Positions 56,479 through 64,000 of a DNA stretch of 64,000 nucleotides are shown here, in pieces. Origin of the DNA: Mactra quadrangularis. Lineage: Eukaryota; Mollusca; Bivalvia; Venerida; Mactridae. Both the position numbers and the translations under genes were made by a program. The stretch is from the NCBI GenBank assembly GCA_025267735.1, contig CM046298.1:27907866-27971865 (forward strand), given 5' to 3'. Each line of letters opens with the position of its first letter. Positions within the stretch are counted from its first letter, which is position 1. A model generated the notes under the pieces. The model ran no database searches. It saw only the letters and a program-made list of their open reading frames with translations, and had not been told where the DNA came from.

Positions 56479-56728
56479 TGCTTTGCATTAATCTTTTCTT
56501 GTTATAAATAAGTTAGCGTACATACTCGTATATGTATGCACAGGGAACGATATATAGGGACGTACAGTGTACGCATTATATTATGATCATGGACTCTGGT
56601 GCCAGTGCTTCAAGTGTATTCGAGATATTTAAAGTTAGTGTTAAAGTGTGGTTTAAAGTATGATTCCTTATGCAAGCATAGCCGAAATTACATGTTTTGT
56701 ACCGGATAATGCCTGATCATTGAAAGCA

Positions 56729-56873
56729 CCTTCAGGCAAGTGACCCTCGCAGTACCCATTTACAACAGCACTAGGTGGAGTAAAATAAATGTTGGTAAAT
56801 TTCTTGCTCAATGAAATTAGCAGTAAACCTTGTTGGGTAAGAACCCGGGACCTCTCGCTCCCTTCAGCCTTTA
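56729..56873 (-). repeat. SINE family S3, truncated by a MITE
   Basis: GAAAGCACCTTCAGGCAAGT through GTACCCATTTACAACAGC and a B-box-like GGTTCTTACCC-type region match 24746-24921. The A-box end is cut off where the MITE begins at 56883. Confidence 0.68.
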
Positions 56874-57513
56874 GTGTCGGTGCAATCTCCGTAAACAGAG
56901 ATCCTGTTCTACTCGCGTTGTCGTACTGGATCTCTACTTAGTCAATGCAAGGTCACGTCGAGATGAACTTTGTGTCGACCAATCAATGCGTAGCTTTCAT
57001 CTAGACGAAAACACTATAAATCACATTTTGATTTCGTAATTTCTATTTTCACGGTGTATAAACGACTGTACGACATCAGTGATTGCGATTGGTAGTGAAT
57101 CTATACAGAAGTACAATTTATTAGTTTTTATTGGGATAACAAATCTTCTGGTACATAGACAGATTTTCAAAATAAACCTTAGCTCGTGATAAACTATTTG
57201 CAGCAGTTTTGCTTATTCCATATCGTTCTTTTACAGTAAAAACGTTAACAATCACTTCCAAATCACGAACTATTTTGCTTTGTTGACATCCATAGCTTGT
57301 CTTGTAAACTCGATTTCGAGAAAACAAATCACATTCATGTTATTGTATGAAGACGTTTTTGGTATAAAATAAATTATTTATTGTATTATATCAATAATTT
57401 ATCAGAATGTTGAATGCAACTATGTGTAAACTTGACGTTTATGTCATGTGCATTCGCCGACATACTGTACGACTTCGACAAATGATTGTGTACGACTACT
57501 AACGATTTTATGT

Positions 57514-58605
57514 AAAGGCCGTGTCACACAGGCAAAAAATTTGACCGCGAGTTTTTGCGAGATTCAACTCGCAGCAACTCGGCTGGTATCGTGTAGATCT
57601 CGTACTGATGTTGATGCATCTCTCCACATGTCGCAGCGTCTTGGCTTGTCGCTGCGACAATTTTAAACCGTTTAAAATTCTCGCGGTGGGTCGCCGAACT
57701 TTTCATCTCGTGTAGATGTCGGGAAGATGTCGTATGCGTGTCGTGAAAACTCGAACTCGTGTCGTAGTAATGTCGTCACATGTCGCCGTGAAATCTACCA
57801 CCGCGATATGTGCGCGAGTCTTTGCGAGTTTTTGCAACATCTTCAGTTTGCGCGACCTCCTTGCGACTATCACACGACATTATCGCGAGTTAAATATACT
57901 TCGGAAGAAATCTGTCAACATTCATTTCGATGAACATCTCTGGATGTAAACGCAGAAAGTTGGTAAACGATTTTTTGTCTTCCATTTTAAGCTCACGCAT
58001 CAGACGGTCAGTATGTCCAAAGTCAACCCTTCTCATAATCCATGGTCTAACCCAACACTGTCGGCGCGCTCTGCCAATACTATCTCTTGTTAAACGATTT
58101 TAAATCAATCTTGATATTTCAAGTTCATCATCGGCATCTTCTTCATCAACATGCGCAATCAATGCCACCAGTCTGATCATCCTGCATGTCTTTCACCTTT
58201 TGGTGCTCATGCGCTTTGCTTGCTATTTATACAGCCTTCGCAAGATGTCGTGTCATCTAAAATGTGTGTCGCACTACTCTCTCCACCGATCGTAATGAAC
58301 TCGTTAACATGTCGCGTTTAAATCGGGATAAATCGTCGAAACTCGTAGTAGCTCGTATGAATGTCGTTAGATGTCGAGAGAATATCGTGTACATGTCGCT
58401 CGTATGTCGATCGCTATAAATCATCACTGGCCGTCGATGATCGTGGACGTCTCGTGTGAGTGTCGTACAACACTCGAGCAGATGTCGTGCAAGACTCTTT
58501 ATAAACAAATGTCGTGACAACTCTTTCATTTTGGCCATGAGATTAAACTCGCCCATCGTCGCGGAAACTCGCAGTACCAACTCGCGAATATGTGACACGG
58601 GCTTT
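57514..58605. mobile_element. Nested 1.1-kb element packed with ATGTCG motifs
   Basis: It begins AAAGGCCGTGTCACACAGGC and ends TATGTGACACGGGCTTT, inverted termini of about 15 bp. The interior is unlike its surroundings: GC-richer, with about 18 TGTCG words on the plus strand and many ACTCG words, concentrated near both ends. Such subterminal repeats are typical transposase-binding arrays. ORFs on both strands (57448-57949, and 58257-58598 on the minus strand) are rich in Arg and Ser because of this motif and are not convincing proteins. The TSD could not be fixed. Confidence 0.75.
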
Positions 58606-59261
58606 AAAGTATTGTACGACTTCGTTTGATTTAATTGTGTGATGTAATATGATATTATTGCGTTTTAAGAGTTTAGTCATGTACCACTAGCTTAAGCAAT
58701 GCATAATTCATAAAACAGGTTATATTTAACCTAATTGTACTTTTGTACCCTTTGTTTGTGCCCACCTAATTAAAGTATACAGTGTCTAAAACTAATTTTA
58801 CAGACAAAATATGACCAAACATCAGTTTTTCTGCATGGGAAGGCCGAAACATTACATTTTAAGAAGGAAGATAACTGTCAATTAAAGGAGTATATCAAAT
58901 TAAAAAAAATAAAGGGGTAATTTCCTTAAGGACCACAATTTCATAGGTTGGAAGGATTTGTTTTCAGTATTCTGCTATGAGGGGAGGGGGGTAACTTTGT
59001 TTACTTTGGTACTCATCAATTGAATGAAATTCCTTGAAATAATGGTATTGGTAGTTATTCACTTTTGCTGACACTTATTTTCAAGAAGAAAAGTGATCAA
59101 GTGACTAACAATTGAACAGAGGGTTGAGTGTGCGGCCAAGTTCCAGCAAAGGGAGCTTGTTGTCAAGTTTGCCGAAGAAAGTGAGTAACAAGGTGAGGTT
59201 TTGCTTAGTATTTTCTTTCTTCTTTCACTTTCATTGTTGTTTTGACCTTAAAAAATCTTCG

Positions 59262-59345
59262 TAAACAGATTTCTAGTAGGGCGTTGTTGTCCAGGATAAG
59301 CGAGTATGCAAGCAGAAATTTGATTGGGTTATTATCAGATTGAAC
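59262..59345 (+). mobile_element. Degenerate MULE-like MITE remnant
   Basis: TCGTAAACAGATTTCTAGTA then GGGCGTTGTTGTCCAGGATA then GCGAGTATGCAAGC and TTATCAGATTGAA matches the two ends of the MITE at 15781 with the middle deleted. Confidence 0.7.
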
Positions 59346-59410
59346 CTGAAACTTAGTGCATTACACTTTTGCCTATTTGACCCGAGTTAAACATTTTTTT
59401 CTATTGCAGA

Positions 59411-59840
59411 ATGAGCAGTGAAGAAACCACTCCTGACAGCTGTTCATCGTGCAAAACGGATGGAATTTGCCAACAATCATGCAGACTGGACCAGGGTAGA
59501 CTGAAGTGATGTACATATGTGTACAGATGAGTCAAGATTCACTCTCTTCCAGAATGATGGTGGGTTTTACTTTCGCAGGAGAATGAATGAACACATAAAC
59601 AGAAAGAGAATAATGACATCATGGAACTGATATGTTGGCCCCGAAGAGCCCAGACTTAAACCCTATTGAACTCTTGTGGTTTAAGTTGAAAACAGCTGTG
59701 CGACAGTATCGCTCACGTAACCTTACATAGCTGGAAGCTAATCTTTAATCGCACTAGTCCAGAACCACTGTGGAGAAGTACCAGAGGCTGGTTAGAGGTA
59801 TGCCACGCAGGATTGTTGTAGAGGGTTACACCAAATACTA
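59411..59840 (+). pseudogene. Tc1/mariner-like transposase, dead and internally deleted
   Basis: In changing frames it reads KKPLLTAVHRAKRMEFANNH then ADWTRVD, a stop, and TDESRFTLFQNDGGFYFRR, where TDESRF carries the first catalytic Asp. It continues after a deletion with KSPDLNPIELLWFKLKTAV, the third catalytic region, and ends KYQRLVRGMPRRIVVEGYT. The segment with the second Asp is missing. It lies inside the Transib-like element and is clearly different from the Tc1 remnant at 49860. Confidence 0.85.
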
Positions 59841-60764
59841 ACTGTGTTTAAGTGTTATTTGTATTGCCGTCGTGGACAGGCCTTTACGGACCTCTCCTGT
59901 AATTTTGATTGAAATTTGATAATTCAATTATATTGAATTTGTTGCTTTTGTATTGAAATATAAATAAATGTTAAGCATGTTTTTTCCACTATGTAAAATA
60001 AAATTACAAAAGCAAAAGTGAAGATCATAAAATACTATATAATGAAAAAAAAATTAATGAACTGTATAGTGTATACTTTCTTTTTGTGGTCAGTGTATGA
60101 AACTTTTTGTGTATCTACTGCTCTCAACCTTAAAATTGTTATTGTACAAAATTAAAGTGAAATATCTCCCTTATCTAAAATTCTACCAGAGGTTATTTTC
60201 TTTATGCACATCTTCACAACATGGTCTACTTCTTTACTTCGGTGGCGGAAATGATAAAGCAACAAGTATATTATCATAAACTAATATCAATAGACATCGT
60301 ACAGAATGTAACAAATCAACAATTTGCATCAACAGTAGTCGGACAAGCACATCAACAGACGTCGTACACATCATTTTACATCAAATCAACAGACATCGTA
60401 CAGAATTTAATCTTATTTTACTTCAGTTTTCAGTGTTTAGGTTGGGTATTGAGGAAAATCATAAAATACCGATCAACAGCGATCGTACAGTTTCGTTTTC
60501 GTTTATACACCGTGATTTTTAGACCAAGGTTTGCATGCATATTTAACAGCGGTATTATTCACAGACTGCGATTGGGCGGCTCATTTCAAATTGCGCGACG
60601 TAGACGATGTAAACAAGTTACGTATCATAACAATTTCGTCATGAATATTATAATGAGAAAAGGTCACCTGAACGTGACCTTCGTTTGGAAAAGGCCAGAT
60701 CTAAATTAGCGAGTATGCGAGCGGTAACATTTTAGATCGGGTTTTAATCAGATTGGTGTCGGTG

Positions 60765-61592
60765 AATAGTTCTTAAAACGTGCCCGAGATGCAGTGTTTT
60801 ATTTCGTTTTACATAATAATATACATGTTTATTTATATTATATCATATTATACCTTTTAGCCACCAGAAATATCATATTAAATAATTCATTGCCCCTCGC
60901 GTTGATTATACTACATAAAATTATGTTGTTTTTAGACCAAATATTATTTGTATCTGTTCTTATATTCTTCGCGAAGTCTTTAAGATTTGCCTAGAAACTA
61001 GACACAAATTGACATTCAAAAACGTAATAAGGTGTCATGCTCTTTGTTACAGAAAGTACAGGAAACATTGTCTTTCACGCTTATTTTAATTAAAAATCTT
61101 TTACTCCCTAATATCCTTTTAGTGATTTTATATTAGAACCAGAGCTTGTTTGAATCTTTAGTTGCTTGTAATGGTAATCAAAAATAAATTATCCATTTGA
61201 AATTTTGAAATCTTCGTCCCTGCATGTCGTCCCTCGTATATATGTACACAAGCTTTTATATAATAATATCATATAAACGCATAATAACAACAAAAACTCT
61301 CAAACGATTAAGTAAACGAGGTCTTTATAATTTGTGTTCGTTGAGAATATATTATTATTATTATCATTTGTGCGTATTTGACTCTGATGTCAGCTTAATT
61401 AAAATAGTTTTCATATTACAAGGGAACAAACTCGTAGGTTTATGTTCAATGCCTAATACGTGGTAAACTCCCTTGGGAAATGAAACTTCGTTTACCAAAT
61501 ATTCGTGTGACGAAAATTTATAAATTTAAAACTGCGTTTGATATTTGCACATATATTTTTAATTATTTAGATATGGCATTTCTATATTAACC
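60765..61592. other. No feature recognised
   Basis: AT-rich sequence. The ORFs at 60794-60994 and 61224-61466 have no motif. Confidence 0.45.
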
Positions 61593-61648
61593 CCGAGGTT
61601 ATCAAGATCCTCGATCGAACTAGTATCCAGAATCTTGATAGCCTCTGG
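61593..61648. repeat. Diverged hairpin of the CCTCTGG family
   Basis: CCGAGGTTATCAAGAT is inverted as ATCTTGATAGCCTCTGG, followed by TATGAGAATGAG. The right arm resembles the arms at 50199-50262 and 52110, so the three form a small family. Confidence 0.65.
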
Positions 61649-62125
61649 TATGAGAATGAGTTTTATACAGAAATGTTAAGTTTTAATTATTTACCTGAAT
61701 ATTTATACTTGCATTCCCATAGATTGCATGAGACAAAATTTGTCATAGATTGCCTCAAGTATACATACCACGTTCATTTTAGATCTAAGACATAGTCATA
61801 GATTATTAAATTATATTTTGTCTGAGTGTACGTTGCTGAAGTTAGCAAAAATATTTTGCTAGCGAAAGTGGCTACAAGTTGCTATTTTGGCTAGCAAATT
61901 TTATAGGGAATAGTAAAACATTAATTTAGTCCTAAAACGAGGAACCATAACGAGTTATTAAACATGGAAAGTCCATTTGTCGAGGCCATGTGTCAGGGCT
62001 GATATCTAGAGCTACACCGATTTGGCAGGGTACTGGCGTATACCGCGCGAGAGGTTTGACCTAGGGCTATCACGTGATTATAGTGGCTACCCTGGGAAAA
62101 TTCCTTAGGCTTGGGCCACATACCA
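61649..62125. other. No feature recognised
   Basis: Ordinary AT-rich sequence before the tandem duplication. No gene or repeat could be supported. Confidence 0.4.
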
Positions 62126-62335
62126 CTAGATGTCGGTATTTAGCTTTTTCCATAAAAATCAGTACTCTAATGGGTCATGTTCAGGGCTCGAATCTCGAGT
62201 AAAAGCTATTATAATATTATAGCATCTAGCGATGTTATTTAGCTTTATCCGTAAAAATCAGTACTCTAATGGGTCCTGTTCAGGGCTCGAATCTCGAGTT
62301 AAAGCTATTATATATTATAGCATCTAGCGATGTTT
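62126..62335 (+). repeat. 98-bp tandem duplication
   Basis: CAGTACTCTAATGGGTCATG and GGCTCGAATCTCGAGTAAAA are repeated 98 bp later with few changes. Each unit ends with ATTATAGCATCTAGCGATGT. A second, shorter duplication (ACATAGATAGCGT / ACACAGATAGCGT) follows to about 62415. Confidence 0.88.
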
Positions 62336-62415
62336 CTATGTGAAACATAGATAGCGTCTAAGACGTTGTTGATATAGAGCAGAAACACAGATAGCGTACA
62401 TGGCATCGTTGATTA

Positions 62416-63124
62416 AATAGTTAACGAAATAAATAATTCGTCTATTTATCGTGTTTGAAATTACTGCATGTGTTTGCGCCTCGATTCACCCTTGTTAGAA
62501 CTAATGGTTTATATATTTGTTTTTCGATTTGCCGACAGAAATTTCGCATCCGATAGGGAATCGTAATAATTTGGGGACGAATTGAGACATTTTTATCATT
62601 TACATTAATTCCTAACCAACTTAGTCATTATTCAGGTAACAAAATTTTCGTTTACATTTTCTTAATCTTGCTCGATCATATGCTGACGATAGTAACTTTA
62701 ATAGGAGTACATAGGTAATTCGATTTTGTTTGATTGCACGTACATATAGCGAACGATTAACCCAAAAAACATGTCTCAAAGTGAACACAATTCGGACGAG
62801 GATTGGTCACGTTAGAATTTCGGATACTTTATTTAGCATAAATATAACCGAACAACACAAAAATATAGCCAGTATAATTCTTGAACAATGATCATTTGAT
62901 TTAAACTTGTGTAGTAATGCTCACGTGAAAACAATTATCCAATACCTAATTAATTTCGTACATAGGGCGCGGCCATTATCCGACTGGGAACAAGACAAAC
63001 CAAATTTGGGTGCGAACAAATTGACGACAAATTGTGTGACGTTTTTGCTTGCACAAAATTGTACCCAAAGTAATTGGGCTGCGATAATTGAGAACGATTT
63101 GTGAAATTTTATAAGGGAACGTAA
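62416..63124. other. No gene recognised
   Basis: AT-rich sequence. ORFs at 62907-63104 and 62976-63170 lie on opposite strands of the same stretch and have no motif. Words such as GTACCCAAAGTAATTGGG near 63060 suggest that the decayed array to the right may begin here. Confidence 0.4.
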
Positions 63125-64000
63125 TGTATGAGGACGAATTAATTCTAATCGTCCACAAAATTGCGTACAAAATAAGGAGCTAAAAGTTTCGAGATCGAAT
63201 GCTAATATTAAGATCCATCCCTCAGAAATTTCGATTCACCCCACAAGAATTTCGTTTCAACTGAAGAAGTGAAAAGTTCTGAGGACGCAAAAGCAAATAC
63301 CGATTCGCTCCTCAGAAAATTCGCACCCAAATAAATGAGCGAGAAGTTCCGAGGACGAACAAAATTTCAGTTCGCTCCTTAGAAATTTCATACCCAAAAA
63401 AGAAGCGGCAGTTTCGAGAACAAATAAATATTTCGATTCGCCCCAATGAAAAATTCGTACCCACCAAAATTAAGGAGCGAAAACTTCAGAATAAATGAAA
63501 TTCTGATTAGCCCTGCAGAAATTTTGTAGCCCAAATTGAGTGGTTAAAAGTTTCCAAGACTAAAAGAAATTTCGATTCGCCCCACAGAAAATTCGTAACC
63601 AAATGAAGGAGCGAAAAAAAGACGAGAAAAAAAATCAATTTTTACTACACATACTGATTCGTACCTAAAGAGATCAAAATTCCGTGAAAGAAATTTCAAT
63701 TAGCCCTACAAGAAGTTCGTACCTAAATTAGAAAGCGAAAACTTAAAGGCTAAAAAGAAAATTATGATTCGCCCTACATAAATAAAGGGGTGAAAAAGGA
63801 AATTTCTATTCGCCCATACAGTTTGTACCTTTGTGAAGCGAAATTCCCGAGGACAAACAAGGCTATTTTGATTCGCCCCATATGAAATTCGTACCCAAAA
63901 TAAGGAGAGAAAAGTTCCAAGGACAAGAAAGAAATTTTTATTCGCCCCACAGAAATTTCGTACCCCACTAAAGGAGCCAAAATTCAACTTTAATTTGGAT
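63125..64000. repeat. Diverged ~70-bp tandem array running off the edge
   Basis: The phrase TTTCGATTCGCCCCACAGAA, followed by TTCGTACCCAAA, AAGGAGCGAAAAGTTCC and GAGGACAAA, recurs about every 65-72 bp with heavy divergence (phrase near 63231, 63301, 63371, 63434, 63505, 63573, 63698, 63765, 63870, 63938). The minus strand stays open for 68-93 codons, with recurring Val-Gly-Arg-Ile or Gly-Ala-Asn peptides. The divergence, indels and stops elsewhere favour a satellite over a repeat protein. Confidence 0.85.

Larger units (their letters stand above)
46877..56607. mobile_element. Possible 9.7-kb composite element with 17-bp inverted ends
   Basis: CACTGGCACCAGAGTCC (46877-46893) is perfectly inverted at 56591-56607. 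Directly outside are CTTCAAAT (46869-46876) and CTTCAAGT (56608-56615), an 8-bp direct repeat with one change, as expected of an aged hAT TSD. Just inside each end lie copies A (from 47010) and B (to 56478) of one repeat, in direct orientation. It may be one large element, or two related elements merged by recombination. The interior carries many later insertions and the palindromic gene pair. No matching transposase is visible. Confidence 0.55.
57050..60514. mobile_element. 3465-bp Transib/RAG-like element, 5-bp TSD
   Basis: It starts CACGGTGTATAAACGA and ends with the exact inverse TCGTTTATACACCGTG, a 16-bp perfect inverted repeat. ATTTT occurs on both sides (57045-57049 and 60515-60519), and the uninterrupted MITE copies have it once, which proves a 5-bp TSD. 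CAC-x-x-TG ends with a 5-bp TSD are characteristic of the Transib/RAG superfamily; the heptamer of V(D)J signals is CACAGTG. Next to each end lie copies of CTGTACGA, 9 bp from the heptamer at the left and 17 bp at the right, with more CTGTACGAC-like repeats further in at both ends. No transposase is recognisable; the minus-strand 68-aa ORF at 57121-57327 is unassigned. The element is non-autonomous and itself carries nested insertions. Confidence 0.82.
56883..60755 (+). mobile_element. MULE-like MITE copy 3, split by a 3.5-kb insertion
   Basis: The left part 56883-57049 starts CAATCTCCGTAAACAGAG; the right part 60515-60755 ends TTTTAATCAGATTG. GTGTCGGTG flanks the whole (56874-56882 and 60756-60764), a 9-bp TSD. 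Comparison with the intact copies at 15781 and 49254 shows the interruption exactly at TCTATTTTTAGACC. This gives the order of events: MITE first, Transib-like element later. Confidence 0.92.

Noticed and set aside
57448..58598. Several 60-113 aa ORFs inside the nested element
   Set aside because: Their composition follows the repeated TGTCG/ACTCG words, they overlap on both strands, and they match no transposase motif.
60221..60709. 162-aa plus-strand ORF
   Set aside because: It spans the right end of the Transib-like element and continues into the split MITE, so it is a chance read-through.

Overview
This is eukaryotic, AT-rich, gene-poor DNA. The tRNA-derived SINEs, the many short hAT-type MITEs, the long introns and a domesticated T6SS amidase gene suggest a lophotrochozoan animal, most likely a bivalve mollusc. 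That placement is an inference; no species is proven by the sequence. No bacterial, plasmid or CRISPR structure is present.

Layout. 0-26 kb holds no recognisable gene. It contains SINEs, a 59-bp minisatellite at 2.8-3.6 kb, MITEs with intact target-site duplications (TSDs), and the tail of a LINE reverse-transcriptase ORF broken by a MITE. 26.3-36.6 kb holds one spliced gene on the + strand. It encodes a secreted protein with a signal peptide and a Tae4-type (type VI secretion amidase effector 4) domain, that is, a dae4-like gene of the kind acquired by animals from bacteria. Its exons are 26304-26384, a probable 12-nt microexon at 32390-32401, 35042-35561 and 36481-36629. The position of the catalytic Cys is occupied by Thr, while the Gly-His of the second motif is kept, so this copy looks catalytically dead or altered. 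The introns carry several transposons with clean TSDs. 37-46.8 kb is mostly unannotatable sequence with SINEs and a GAT microsatellite.

46.9-60.8 kb is a deeply nested transposon region. Perfect 17-bp inverted termini at 46877 and 56591, flanked by near-identical 8-bp repeats, may bound a 9.7-kb composite element. Inside it lie a 1.46-kb hAT element, a foldback repeat, a MULE-like MITE and a broken Tc1 transposase. It also holds a 2.5-kb palindrome with two head-to-head, intronless, 256-aa genes of unknown family. The two coding regions are about 99.6% identical although their flanks have diverged. Beyond it, a MULE-like MITE is split by a 3465-bp element with CACGGTG termini and a 5-bp TSD (a Transib/RAG-like signature). 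That element contains further nested repeats and a second dead Tc1 transposase. The window ends in tandem repeats, including a diverged array of about 70 bp period running off the right edge.

All exon limits, TSDs and identities were read by eye from the sequence; no database search was run.
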